Assembly: GCF_037201805.1 (NCBI RefSeq)
Contig: NZ_CP147404.1
Span: forward strand, 1,946,001 to 2,010,000
Direction: 5' to 3'
From: Bacillus sp. FJAT-52991
GTDB taxonomy: Bacteria > Bacillota > Bacilli > Bacillales > Domibacillaceae
Length of the DNA: 64,000 nucleotides
A program made the position numbers and the translations under genes. Positions 25,948 through 34,741 of this stretch are shown here, one piece after another; positions within the stretch are counted from its first letter, which is position 1; every line of letters begins with the position of its first letter. The notes beneath the pieces are model-generated. The model had not been told where the DNA came from and ran no database searches. It saw only the letters and a program-made list of their open reading frames with translations.

Positions 25948-27669
25948 ATGAATGAAGAAAAAAGTAAGCAGTTGTTAAGTAATTCATTGACGAAGTTTAT
26001 AGACCCACTTCCTATTCCGCGTACTCTTCAGCCAATAAGTAGAAAAAAACAGTGTTCTTACTACGAAGTTACAATGTCTGAATTTACACAGCAATTGCAC
26101 AGTGAACTGCCCTTCCCTACAACTGTTTGGGGGTATGAAGGAACGTATCCGGGTCCAACTTTTGAAGTGAATAGAGGAGAATGTGTTCATGTAAAGTGGA
26201 AGAACAACTTACCATTAGATCATCTACTCCCTGTTGATCAAACCGTTCATGGAGCAGCTCCTACTAATCTAGAAGTTCGAACAGTTGTGCATCTTCACGG
26301 TGGTTCAACACCGCCAGAGAGTGACGGCTATCCAGAAGCTTGGTTCTCGAAGGATTTTGAGAACGTTGGTCCATTATTTGAGCAAAAAACTTATCAATAT
26401 CCAAATGATCAACGGGCAACAGCCCTTTGGTATCACGACCATGCATTGGGCATAACGAGATTGAATGTATATGCTGGGTTAGCTGGGTTTTACTTAATTC
26501 GCGATAATGAAGAAAAATCACTAAAGCTTCCAGAAGGCCCGTATGAAATTCCTTTGGTTATCCAAGATCGTTCCTTCAATGAGGATGGTTCATTGTTCTA
26601 TCCAAGTTGTCCGAATGAGCTAGAAAATGGAAGCTGTGAAGGAGATGGACTACCGGACCCTTCTATCATTCCTGAGTTTTTCGGGAATACGATTCTTGTA
26701 AATGGAAAGGTTTGGCCATTCTTAAATGTTGAGCCACGAAAATACCGCTTCCGTTTATTAAATGGATCAAATTCTCGCTTTTATATTTTAAAATTTGATA
26801 ATAAGAATTTACAATTTATACAAATCGGAACTGATGGTGGCTTATTAGAAACTCCTGTTACGTTAAAAGAAATCATTCTTGGACCAGCTGAAAGAGCTGA
26901 TGTTATTGTTGATTTCACAAAGTTTGACGGGAAAGAAATAGTGTTACGAAATCTTGGTCCAGATGGTCCGTTTACTGGTGTATCTGAAGATCCTGCAGAT
27001 CCAAATACAACTGGTCAAGTGATGAAATTTAAGGTCGTCAAACATTTAGAGGGAACTGATAAGAGTAAAGTACCAACAAAACTTTCTAAAATTAAAAGAT
27101 TATCTCCAGAAGATGCTTGTAAACAAAGAGAACTAAGTTTAATTGAAGCAGAGGATGAATTTGGCCGTTTAAAGCTACTTCTTGACAATAAAGAATGGAT
27201 GAACTTAATATCAGAGACACCTATTTTAGGAACTACTGAGGTATGGAACCTAGTAAATACCACACCAGATACTCACCCTATTCATGTACACCTAGTTCAA
27301 TTTCAAATACTAGAAAGAAGACCTTTTAATGTGCAAAAATTTTTAGATACAGGTGAAGTAATCTACACCGGTGAAGCGGTACAACCTGATCTCAATGAAA
27401 GAGGTTGGAAGGATACAGTAAGAGCAAATCCTGGAGAAGTAACATCGATTATCGCACAATTCTCTCCTTACCCTGGAAAATACGTGTGGCATTGTCACAT
27501 TCTAGAACATGAGGATCATGAAATGATGCGTCCATACGAAGTTATAAAATCAAAGTGTAAACATCATAAATTCGATGATTGTCCTAATTGTAAACAGGAC
27601 CCATATGAAGGTCCGAGAAAAAAGTATTGTAAATGTAAACACCATAAAATAGAAGATAAGTTCCTCTGA
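25948..27669 (+). CDS. cotA: CotA-type multicopper oxidase (spore coat laccase)
   Basis: The 573-residue protein shows all four copper motifs: HLHGGSTPPESDGYPEAWF, WYHDHALGITRLNVYAG, HPIHVHLVQFQ and WHCHILEHEDHEMM with the type 1 ligands. It lacks a signal peptide, as CotA does. Laccases oxidise phenols and bilirubin with reduction of oxygen to water, and CotA gives the spore its pigment. It is about 60 residues longer than B. subtilis CotA because of a Cys/His-rich tail (CKHH, CPNC, CKCKHH). The start is the ATG after GAGAGG; an upstream ATG would add five residues. Confidence 0.88.
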   Translation: MNEEKSKQLLSNSLTKFIDPLPIPRTLQPISRKKQCSYYEVTMSEFTQQLHSELPFPTTVWGYEGTYPGPTFEVNRGECVHVKWKNNLPLDHLLPVDQTVHGAAPTNLEVRTVVHLHGGSTPPESDGYPEAWFSKDFENVGPLFEQKTYQYPNDQRATALWYHDHALGITRLNVYAGLAGFYLIRDNEEKSLKLPEGPYEIPLVIQDRSFNEDGSLFYPSCPNELENGSCEGDGLPDPSIIPEFFGNTILVNGKVWPFLNVEPRKYRFRLLNGSNSRFYILKFDNKNLQFIQIGTDGGLLETPVTLKEIILGPAERADVIVDFTKFDGKEIVLRNLGPDGPFTGVSEDPADPNTTGQVMKFKVVKHLEGTDKSKVPTKLSKIKRLSPEDACKQRELSLIEAEDEFGRLKLLLDNKEWMNLISETPILGTTEVWNLVNTTPDTHPIHVHLVQFQILERRPFNVQKFLDTGEVIYTGEAVQPDLNERGWKDTVRANPGEVTSIIAQFSPYPGKYVWHCHILEHEDHEMMRPYEVIKSKCKHHKFDDCPNCKQDPYEGPRKKYCKCKHHKIEDKFL

Positions 27670-27677
27670 TTGAGTCT

Positions 27678-27715
27678 CTGACAACTCCTACTGCTTTAGC
27701 GGTAGGAGTTGTCAG
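27678..27715 (+). terminator. Strong hairpin after the laccase gene
   Basis: CTGACAACTCCTAC (27678-27691) pairs perfectly with 27702-27715, starting 8 bp after the stop codon. Its T-tract is poor, so it may act as an mRNA end stabiliser as well as a terminator. Confidence 0.6.
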
Positions 27716-27716
27716 A

Positions 27717-27805
27717 TCAATATACTTCTCTTGTAGAACAAATGTACAAGAAATATTTCCAAACGTCATCTTTAAGTTCATTTTTTGTTTTGGGGAACAA
27801 TCCAT
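27717..27805 (-). pseudogene. Remnant related to the protein at 34274
   Basis: The minus strand reads LFPKTKNELKDDVWKYFLY before a stop at 27717. KDDVWKYFLY is identical to a stretch of the 121-residue product at 34274-34639, and the DNA is also similar. It is a scrap of a second copy of that gene. Confidence 0.5.
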
Positions 27806-27808
27806 TTT

Positions 27809-28795
27809 TTACTTACATTCAGGAATTACATACTTACCAAATAAGTCTAAGGATGAAAGCACTTTATGGTGTTCTAATCCACCAAAATTCATTATGGCCA
27901 TAAAATTCGTAACACCTATTTCACGGTAAGACTGAACTTGTTTAATCACTTCATCTGGACTTCCGATTACTGGATTAAGCTTCTGTTTAAGGATATCATA
28001 CGAGATATTCGTCCCACGCGGGGTATTCATAAATAGTTGATAAGGATCTTTTGCATTGGATTCAGCATCTGCATATGTTTCACCAACATGAACGTGGAAG
28101 GCAACAGGGATTTCTAATTGATCTGGATTACCGTATCCCGATTTCAGATACATGTTTTTGTATGTATCAATCAGCTTTGCTAGTTCATCCCGTGATTTGC
28201 TAAATCCAAGCGCTATGAACTGACTTCCCATACTAGCAACATGACTAACACCTTCTTCACTAGAGGCTGCAATCCAATGAGGAGGAAACGGAGCTTGAAT
28301 TGGCTGGACACTAAGTTTAAGATCTTTGTATTGAAAAAACTTCCCTTGATGAGAAAAAGACTTCCCTGACCACGCCTTACGTAATACCTCTAGAGACTCA
28401 TTAAAACGCTCACTTTTGTCCTCCCATGAAATATTATAACCATCAAATTCCTTCTGACTATTCCCACTACCTAACCCCAAATCTAATCTCCCATTTGATA
28501 AAAGATCAACAACTGCGTAATCCTCAGCAATTCGTAAAGGTTTATGTAATGGAAGTACTGAAACACCTACACCAAGGCGAATTCTATTCGTTCTTTGAGA
28601 TACCGCAGCGAGCAGAACTGCTGGAGAAGGATTAATGCCAAAATCTGAAAAATGATGCTCTGTAAACCATACCCCATCAAAATTCATTTCTTCAGCTCGA
28701 ACGCTTTGCTCCAATACTTCGTTGTAGAATTGTCTAGGAGTTCGAGATGATTGATTGGCGTAATGATCAAATATTGTTAATGTACTAAATTTCAT
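27809..28795 (-). CDS. Luciferase-like monooxygenase (LLM class flavin-dependent oxidoreductase)
   Basis: The 328-residue protein is a TIM-barrel flavoprotein of the bacterial luciferase superfamily. Recognisable parts are NFDGVWFTEHHFSDFGINPSPAVLL in pieces, NRIRLGVGVSVLPLHKPLRIAED and GRLDLGLGSGNSQKEFDGY. Such enzymes use reduced FMN and oxygen on aldehydes, alkanesulfonates or other substrates. The ATG follows CAGGAGCGATATC. It is monocistronic, and the substrate cannot be deduced. Confidence 0.85.
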   Translation of the reverse strand: MKFSTLTIFDHYANQSSRTPRQFYNEVLEQSVRAEEMNFDGVWFTEHHFSDFGINPSPAVLLAAVSQRTNRIRLGVGVSVLPLHKPLRIAEDYAVVDLLSNGRLDLGLGSGNSQKEFDGYNISWEDKSERFNESLEVLRKAWSGKSFSHQGKFFQYKDLKLSVQPIQAPFPPHWIAASSEEGVSHVASMGSQFIALGFSKSRDELAKLIDTYKNMYLKSGYGNPDQLEIPVAFHVHVGETYADAESNAKDPYQLFMNTPRGTNISYDILKQKLNPVIGSPDEVIKQVQSYREIGVTNFMAIMNFGGLEHHKVLSSLDLFGKYVIPECK

Positions 28796-28883
28796 GTGAT
28801 ATCGCTCCTGGTAATTTCATTTCTTTACTTCACAGATCCGATTACAAAAAAATCAAAATGATACTGTACCTAAAATAATCATT

Positions 28884-29174
28884 CTAGTTTTCTGAATCAT
28901 TCCAGCGACGACTCGTTTCTAACCCATAATCCATATCGTAAACTTCTTTTATAGCTTTCACCTTTTCCAGACTCTCTTCGGTAAACACAGGTTTATTTTC
29001 AAAAGCATGAAGAACAATTTTTTCAAGAAGAACACCCACTGAAATATCGTGATACTCTGCCATTGCTTTCAAAACTTTCACCATTCTTTTTTCCATTCTA
29101 ATTCCAGTTTGTACACGCTCAATTTTAATTTTTTGATCTTCTCCACTAGTCTGATCTTTATGTTGTGTCATCAT
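28884..29174 (-). CDS. Small ribbon-helix-helix-like protein
   Basis: The 96-residue protein has IERVQTGIRMEKRMVKVLKAMAEYH in segments, with ISVGVLLEKIVLHAFE, a pattern like a short beta strand followed by two helices as in ribbon-helix-helix DNA-binding proteins. This fold assignment is tentative. The start ATG follows AAAAGGATGTGG and a good promoter lies about 40 bp upstream. No partner toxin gene adjoins it. Confidence 0.6.
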   Translation of the reverse strand: MMTQHKDQTSGEDQKIKIERVQTGIRMEKRMVKVLKAMAEYHDISVGVLLEKIVLHAFENKPVFTEESLEKVKAIKEVYDMDYGLETSRRWNDSEN

Positions 29175-29212
29175 TCCACATCCTTTTCGCTAAAAAACAT
29201 TATTTTGTTACC

Positions 29213-29240
29213 TATATAACAACGCTGTGCGTTTTGTCAA
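29213..29240 (-). promoter_or_regulatory. Sigma-A promoter for the gene at 28884
   Basis: On the minus strand TTGACA (29240-29235) is followed after 16 bp by TATATA (29218-29213). Confidence 0.65.
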
Positions 29241-29326
29241 CTGTGTTATTATATTATCGATTTAACATAATAGGGTCCTGCCAATAAAAAGCGGAAAACA
29301 TACAGTGAACAAATTTCGACGTAAAG

Positions 29327-29366
29327 AAAGCCAATGATCCCTATGCTAAGGATTCATTGGCTTTTA
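29327..29366. terminator. Bidirectional terminator after the sensor kinase gene
   Basis: AAAGCCAATGATCC pairs with GGATTCATTGGCTTT with one bulged base, and T-runs flank it. It lies 14 bp past the kinase stop. Its flank resembles those at 36100-36162 and 47503-47567. Confidence 0.75.
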
Positions 29367-29379
29367 TTCAGTATTATTC

Positions 29380-30798
29380 CTATTCCAGTGGAAAAATAAT
29401 ATGACACTGGGTCCCTAGTTGAGGTGTACTGTTTATTTCAATACCTCCACCATGAGCTATAATGATTTGTCTTGCAATCGCCATCCCTAATCCAGTTCCG
29501 GAATTGTTAGAAGAGGCACTCGTTCCTCGGAAATACCGGTCGAATAAGTGATCAACCGTTTCTTGATCCATACCTACTCCATCATCCTCGATTAAAATAC
29601 GAATTTGTTTTGTATCGGACAGATCTTCATGAACGATAACTTTAATTTTCGTTTCGGGAGGATTATGTTTAATGCTATTAGCAATTAAGTTTTCCAATGC
29701 CCGCTTTATGTATCTTGTATCCATATGGAAAAATATTTCTTCTTTATTTGCTTCAAATGAAAATAGCTTGTTTTTTGACTCTGGTAATCCTTTCAGCTGC
29801 TCTATAATATCTTTGATCACATGTACTAGGTTTTTTTGTTCAAGTTGTATGGGAATAGTAGCATTTTTCAATTGAAAAGTTAGGTTGAAGTCTTCAATCA
29901 GTTGCTCCATATACTCCACACGCTCCTCCATAATTTTGGAAAATTGACGTACTTGTTCTTGCTCCCAATCGTATTTATGTGAAGATAATAGTACAGTATA
30001 TCCCTTAATAACAGATAGAGGAGTTTTTAAATCATGAGACACCCCTGTCATCCACTCTTCCCTTGTCTTTTCCAATAACTCTCTTTCTACCGTGTTTCTT
30101 TGAAGTGTAGATGTGAGCTTAGAAAGAGCCTGCATCAATTCATGATACGTTTTATATTCGACTTTGCTTCGTCGATGTTGTTTTGCATGAAACTTCCAAT
30201 AATAAGAGGGTTCTTCATATTTTCCTTTAGACAGATTTTCAATCCAATAAGCAATATATAGTAAAGGAGCACCTAATTGTTTTCCAAAAAATAAAGCAAT
30301 CAACATTCCTATTACAATTATAGAAATAATCCACAGATTGTTTATCCAATAAAAAAATGGATTATTACTAGTCATTGTTTTTCCTAACACCCATGTTAGA
30401 TCTTGATTGTCTATCGTTTTATACCATGTAGATAACTGATAGCCTTTTTTGGCAGGATACAGATAATCAGACACTAGTTCACCAGGAGTATAGTGGGTTT
30501 GTATATTTTTAGGTTTATTATAAGAAAATACTTCATTGCCTTGTTCATCTAATATTTGGAGCCACATTTCGTTATTTATTAAATCTTCTTTTATATTTAG
30601 GCTTACTGACATGTTTTGATTAGTAACAACTGTCTGTTCAACGATTTTGTTGATCGATAATGGTGAAGTTTCCGTTTTATTATGACCAAGAAAGAAATTG
30701 AAAAGAAGAATACTCATTACGATAAGTAAACCCCAAATCAGCATTAAATAGAAAAGTCGTGAAACGAAGTAAAAGGCGACACGATTTCTTAAATTCAC
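29380..30798 (-). CDS. Sensor histidine kinase of a bacteriocin/antimicrobial-type two-component system
   Basis: The 472-residue kinase has a membrane helix at about residues 14-36, an extracellular domain of about 110 residues, a second helix near 150-172, then HisKA with SHDLKTPLSVIKGYTVLL (phospho-accepting histidine) and HATPase boxes NLIANSIKHNPP, DDGVGMD and GTGLGMAIARQI. Its start overlaps the response regulator gene by 4 bp. The divergent ABC genes suggest that it senses a peptide or envelope damage and induces the transporter. Confidence 0.87.
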   Translation of the reverse strand: MNLRNRVAFYFVSRLFYLMLIWGLLIVMSILLFNFFLGHNKTETSPLSINKIVEQTVVTNQNMSVSLNIKEDLINNEMWLQILDEQGNEVFSYNKPKNIQTHYTPGELVSDYLYPAKKGYQLSTWYKTIDNQDLTWVLGKTMTSNNPFFYWINNLWIISIIVIGMLIALFFGKQLGAPLLYIAYWIENLSKGKYEEPSYYWKFHAKQHRRSKVEYKTYHELMQALSKLTSTLQRNTVERELLEKTREEWMTGVSHDLKTPLSVIKGYTVLLSSHKYDWEQEQVRQFSKIMEERVEYMEQLIEDFNLTFQLKNATIPIQLEQKNLVHVIKDIIEQLKGLPESKNKLFSFEANKEEIFFHMDTRYIKRALENLIANSIKHNPPETKIKVIVHEDLSDTKQIRILIEDDGVGMDQETVDHLFDRYFRGTSASSNNSGTGLGMAIARQIIIAHGGGIEINSTPQLGTQCHIIFPLE

Positions 30799-31520
30799 AA
30801 CAAGCCCTCATTTGTTTCTACTTCAAATATATACCCTAATCCCCGAACGGTTTTAATCCATTTAGGTCGACTAGGATCTTTCTCTATTTTTTCACGTAAT
30901 CGTCGTACATGTACCATAACAGTACCATCGCCACCGTAAAATTCCCCCCATACATCTTTATAGATTTGATGTTTGCTCAAAATTTGGTTAGGATGTTCAC
31001 AAAAATAGAGTAATAGTTTCATTTCCTGAGTGGGACACTCTACCCTTACACTATCAACAATAAGTCTTGCCGTGTTGGGATCTAGTTTGAAATAGCCATA
31101 ATCGTACACCTGTTTACGTGAATGCGGTAACAATCCTTTAGTAGAACGCTTTAATTGTGCTTTCACACGAGCTACAACCTCTAAAGGATTAAAAGGCTTG
31201 GTAATATAGTCATCTCCTCCAAAACTAAACCCCTGCAATTTATCTAAATCTGTATTTTTAGCCGTTAAAAACAAGATAGGTACATCTGTATTTGAACGAA
31301 TTTTGCTACATAGAGTAAACCCATCCATATCCGGTAACATCACATCTAACAATATAATGTGAGGATGTTCATGTAGAGTTTTTAAAAGCGTATCCGCTCC
31401 TGTAGTGGTTGTTAAGATGTTTTGAAATCCTTCCTTTTCAAAAACGGCTATTAATAAATCTAGAATATGCCGATCGTCATCCACAATCAAAATTTTATGA
31501 TCTTCGAGTTTGAAAGTCAT
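30795..31520 (-). CDS. OmpR/PhoB-family response regulator
   Basis: The 241-residue protein has a receiver domain (LIVDDDRHILDLL acidic pair, phosphoacceptor aspartate in ILLDVMLPDMDG, conserved lysine in DDYITKPFNP) and a C-terminal winged helix (EMKLLLYFCEHPNQILSK, VHVRRLREKIEKD). It is first in the regulator-kinase operon and faces the ABC transporter operon across a 245-bp region that should contain its binding site. Confidence 0.9.
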   Translation of the reverse strand: MTFKLEDHKILIVDDDRHILDLLIAVFEKEGFQNILTTTTGADTLLKTLHEHPHIILLDVMLPDMDGFTLCSKIRSNTDVPILFLTAKNTDLDKLQGFSFGGDDYITKPFNPLEVVARVKAQLKRSTKGLLPHSRKQVYDYGYFKLDPNTARLIVDSVRVECPTQEMKLLLYFCEHPNQILSKHQIYKDVWGEFYGGDGTVMVHVRRLREKIEKDPSRPKWIKTVRGLGYIFEVETNEGLL

Positions 31521-31638
31521 ACTTGATCCCCCCTTCTACCTTAGTATTATTTTACATTAAATATAAATTCAAGATGCTGTTACAGGAAAGAATTTAGATC
31601 TCGTTCAGAGTTCTGAATAATTAAATTATTACACAACT

Positions 31639-31666
31639 CTTGATGTTATAAGGCTGTAGCATCAAG
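31639..31666. promoter_or_regulatory. Inverted repeat in the divergent control region
   Basis: CTTGATG (31639-31645) and CATCAAG (31660-31666) lie 14 bp apart, about 100 bp upstream of the ABC operon. This is a candidate response-regulator site, inferred from position. Confidence 0.35.
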
Positions 31667-31765
31667 GGAAAACATTTTCAAAACAATTCGTTAAGTAAAT
31701 GTTTAGGAAGAATTTCGTTCGTATTAAAAAAATTTCATTTACGATAGCAATGAGGTGAGGAACAA

Positions 31766-32677
31766 ATGAAAGATCCAATAGTAGTAACAAACGAGCTGAC
31801 AAAGCAATATAAAAAGCATATATCTGTGGACGGCTTGAATTTAAGGATTGAACGTGGACAAATTTATGGATTTCTTGGACCTAATGGTGCCGGAAAAACA
31901 ACAACAATTAGAATGTTGCTAGGATTAATTAAACCAACGAAAGGAAGTATAGAAATTTTTGGTCAAAACCTGAACAAAAACCGTCTGCAAATTTTACAGC
32001 GAATCGGCTCGTTAGTAGAATCTCCAACATATTATGGAAATTTAACTGGTCATGAAAATTTAGAGGTTATTCGTAGATTACGAGACCTTCCGGAAAGACG
32101 AATTAAAGAAGTATTGGAAATTGTAAGATTAACCAAAGCAGCGAACCGATTAACAAAAGAGTATTCACTTGGAATGAAACAACGTCTGGGAATTGCTGCA
32201 GCGTTACTTAGCCATCCAGATTTATTAATACTAGATGAACCTACGAATGGACTAGATCCCTCAGGTATTCAAGAGATTCGAGAATTGATTAAAGAATTAC
32301 CTGAGTCTGGAATGAGTGTTCTTGTATCCAGTCACCTATTAAATGAAATAGATCAAATGGCTACACAAGTAGGGATCATTAATAACGGAAAAATGATCTT
32401 TCAAGATTCGATTGAACGATTAAGAGAAAAACGAAAACCCCTTTTAAAAGTTGGAGTTAGTGATGTAGTTAAAGCAAATGAAATATTAACAAGAAAAGGG
32501 TTAAAGGTGGATTTGCAAAAAGATCTCTTGTGGCTATCCCGAACAGAACCGGAATTTGCCTCAGAAATCAACTCTATTCTTGTTCATTCAGGAGTATCTG
32601 TATACCGGCTTGAAGAAGTGAAACGGTCACTTGAAGATATTTTCTTAGAATTAACTGGTGCAGAGGGAAGCCTATGA
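31766..32677 (+). CDS. ABC transporter ATPase, LanF/BcrA type
   Basis: The 303-residue ATPase has Walker A GPNGAGKTT, the Q-loop region, signature YSLGMKQRL, Walker B LLILDEP and a C-terminal domain of about 80 residues, as in bacitracin (BcrA) and lantibiotic-immunity (LanF) ATPases. GGTGAGG precedes the ATG. It overlaps the first permease gene by 4 bp. It would energise expulsion of an antimicrobial peptide from the membrane. Confidence 0.87.
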   Translation: MKDPIVVTNELTKQYKKHISVDGLNLRIERGQIYGFLGPNGAGKTTTIRMLLGLIKPTKGSIEIFGQNLNKNRLQILQRIGSLVESPTYYGNLTGHENLEVIRRLRDLPERRIKEVLEIVRLTKAANRLTKEYSLGMKQRLGIAAALLSHPDLLILDEPTNGLDPSGIQEIRELIKELPESGMSVLVSSHLLNEIDQMATQVGIINNGKMIFQDSIERLREKRKPLLKVGVSDVVKANEILTRKGLKVDLQKDLLWLSRTEPEFASEINSILVHSGVSVYRLEEVKRSLEDIFLELTGAEGSL

Positions 32678-33432
32678 AAAAGATATTATGGGCAGATAAA
32701 TTAAAATTAAGACGTTCGTCGCTATCGATTATCGTTTTATTGGTTCCCTTACTTATCCTAGCATATGAATTAGTGAACCTTACCTATCGTGCTGGATATG
32801 TAGAAAAACAAGCTGAGATGTTCCAGGCTAGCTCGATGTGGATGTATTTATTGTATGACAATAGTTTGTTATTCGGTCTTGGTTTTCCATTAGCCGCAAC
32901 ATTGGCAGCCTCGATCATAGCAAACATTGAACATCAGGCGAATGGATGGAAACAAACTCTATCACTTCCTATTTCAAGAATTAAAATTTATTTAAGTAAA
33001 TTTGTTTGGTTAACCGTTAGTTTATTTCTTTCACTGACTATTTTTCTAGCTGGCATGATATTTTTAGGGAAAATATTAGGATTTGAAGAAAATGTTCCAT
33101 GGGAGCTATTGATTGGCGATTGTTACGGTATGTTGATTATAGTACTACCCATTATGGCCTTTCAATTTTGGTTGTCCATGACCATTAAAAATCAAGCTTT
33201 CTCCATTTTAATTGGGTCGATTTCAGCTATGATGGGTCTCTTTTTAGCAGCTGGTCAAACGACGAGGTGGCTTCCACTAGCTTATCCGAGCCAATCATCA
33301 ACAGTTATTTTGCAGTATGAAGGGCTAGGATTGAATCCAGATTTTTCATCCTACCTTGTTGTCAGTCTCTTATTAGGTAGCATCCTATTATTTATCGGAT
33401 CGATGCATTTTGCCAAACAAGATGTCCAGTAA
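32674..33432 (+). CDS. ABC-2 permease, lantibiotic-immunity type (LanE/MutE-like)
   Basis: The 252-residue membrane protein begins KKILWADKLKLRRSSLSIIV, the usual entry of LanE/MutE subunits, and has six membrane helices. It contains EHQANGWKQTLSLPISR, typical of this family. Coupled to the ATPase by a 4-bp overlap. Confidence 0.82.
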   Translation: MKKILWADKLKLRRSSLSIIVLLVPLLILAYELVNLTYRAGYVEKQAEMFQASSMWMYLLYDNSLLFGLGFPLAATLAASIIANIEHQANGWKQTLSLPISRIKIYLSKFVWLTVSLFLSLTIFLAGMIFLGKILGFEENVPWELLIGDCYGMLIIVLPIMAFQFWLSMTIKNQAFSILIGSISAMMGLFLAAGQTTRWLPLAYPSQSSTVILQYEGLGLNPDFSSYLVVSLLLGSILLFIGSMHFAKQDVQ

Positions 33433-33444
33433 GGAGGGAATACT

Positions 33445-34179
33445 TTGAAAAATGTTTTATATGTTGAAAGATTAAAGTTAAAACGCTCCAACTTATGGTT
33501 AATTCATTTAATAGGTCCCTTATTAGGTGTATTCCTGGCCTATACTAATTTCTTTAAAAACTATGATCTATTTATGCAACCTGGAGATAATGCGTGGATA
33601 GAAGCGTGGACACAAGTCGCCTTATTTATGGGTCCTTTTGTTTTACCCATCTTAATTGGAATATACGCAGCTCTTGTTTGTAGAACTGAACATGTGGGAG
33701 GCGGATGGAAGCAACTTTTAGCCTTACCAATCAAACACTCAGAGATTTTTTTAAGTAAATTTTTAACCGTAGTTCGCATGGTGATCATTACAATGTCAAT
33801 TTTAATCATTTTCTTTATTGGATTTGGTTATATCAAAGGAGTAGAAGGAACTCCCCCGATATTTTCCATACTCGGATTCATGATCAGAGGAATTTTAGCC
33901 TGCTTACCTTTGATTCTTCTGCAACTAATTATCTCTCTAAGAGCTAAAACATTTGGTGTACCCTTAGCGGTTAGTATTGTTTTTACTCTCCCAGCTATTA
34001 TTATTGCCAGCACACCAATAGGCCAGATTTATCCATGGACACAGCCTATGCTAGCCATGTCACCTGAAGATGAATCACCTATTCAATCTTATTTTTTATT
34101 TTATACACTATTAATTGGGACATTTATTGTTTTACTATTTTATGGGTTAAGAAGTTTCATTAAGCGTGACATAACTTAA
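33445..34179 (+). CDS. ABC-2 permease, lantibiotic-immunity type (LanG/MutG-like)
   Basis: The 244-residue membrane protein is clearly related to the preceding permease (LYVERLKLKRSNLWLIH, EHVGGGWKQLLALPIKHSE), with six helices. It follows after 12 bp with AAGGAGGG before its TTG start. Together the three genes form a complete LanFEG-type exporter. No lantibiotic structural or modification gene is nearby, so it probably gives resistance to peptides made by others. Confidence 0.82.
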   Translation: MKNVLYVERLKLKRSNLWLIHLIGPLLGVFLAYTNFFKNYDLFMQPGDNAWIEAWTQVALFMGPFVLPILIGIYAALVCRTEHVGGGWKQLLALPIKHSEIFLSKFLTVVRMVIITMSILIIFFIGFGYIKGVEGTPPIFSILGFMIRGILACLPLILLQLIISLRAKTFGVPLAVSIVFTLPAIIIASTPIGQIYPWTQPMLAMSPEDESPIQSYFLFYTLLIGTFIVLLFYGLRSFIKRDIT

Positions 34180-34187
34180 TGGTTGCT

Positions 34188-34226
34188 AGCCGATTTTCTC
34201 TTAGGATAGTGAAAATCGGCTTTCTT
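34188..34226 (+). terminator. Terminator of the LanFEG-like operon
   Basis: AGCCGATTTTC (34188-34198) pairs with GAAAATCGGCT (34211-34221), followed by TTCTT. Confidence 0.85.
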
Positions 34227-34273
34227 ATAGTATACAAAGCAGCGTCGATTTTAGATAGGCTATGTGAATGTTA

Positions 34274-34639
34274 TTACTTCGGTTTCGGAATTTGAGCTAC
34301 TTCCTCTACCGTGCTAAAAATGTTGGTGTAAACATCTTGAATATTTACTTTATTTTTCACATCGTTATACAAGAAATACTTCCAAACGTCATCTTTATAT
34401 TCTTGTTTAGTACCGCTATAAAGATAGCCAACTGCATAAGCATTGCCATCAATTTTAGGTGCAGTCTCGTATGTGACGTCTTCGTGTACAAAAGGCAAAT
34501 GTGCTTTCTTTGTTTCGTTAAAAAATGTTCGAATGGTTAAGTCTTTATAAGTTGTTACATACTGATCATCATCAGCCTCAGAAAAATGCTCTGGCATAAT
34601 GAATAACGAAAATGGATAATCAATAATATTAAAAAACAA
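34274..34639 (-). CDS. Hypothetical protein, probably N-terminally truncated
   Basis: The 121-residue frame begins inside an AT-rich inverted repeat (34619-34654) and has no ribosome binding site, so the true N-terminus is probably lost. The readable part includes PFVHEDVTYETAP, NAYAVGYLYSGTK and KDDVWKYFLYNDVKNK. I recognise no family. A second remnant with the identical KDDVWKYFLY stretch lies at 27717-27805. Confidence 0.5.
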   Translation of the reverse strand: MFFNIIDYPFSLFIMPEHFSEADDDQYVTTYKDLTIRTFFNETKKAHLPFVHEDVTYETAPKIDGNAYAVGYLYSGTKQEYKDDVWKYFLYNDVKNKVNIQDVYTNIFSTVEEVAQIPKPK

Positions 34640-34654
34640 ATTAATATTATTGAT
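34619..34654. repeat. 14-bp perfect AT-rich inverted repeat
   Basis: ATCAATAATATTAA (34619-34632) pairs perfectly with TTAATATTATTGAT (34641-34654) around an 8-base loop, followed by TTTTT on the plus strand. It could be a terminator or an insertion scar at the point where the minus-strand gene is cut. Confidence 0.45.
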
Positions 34655-34741
34655 TTTTTGTTTAAAAAATTTAAATTTTATTATTTACACCTTTAATTTC
34701 TTGTTATATAATCGAATCAACTAAAAGGAAGGAATTTCATT

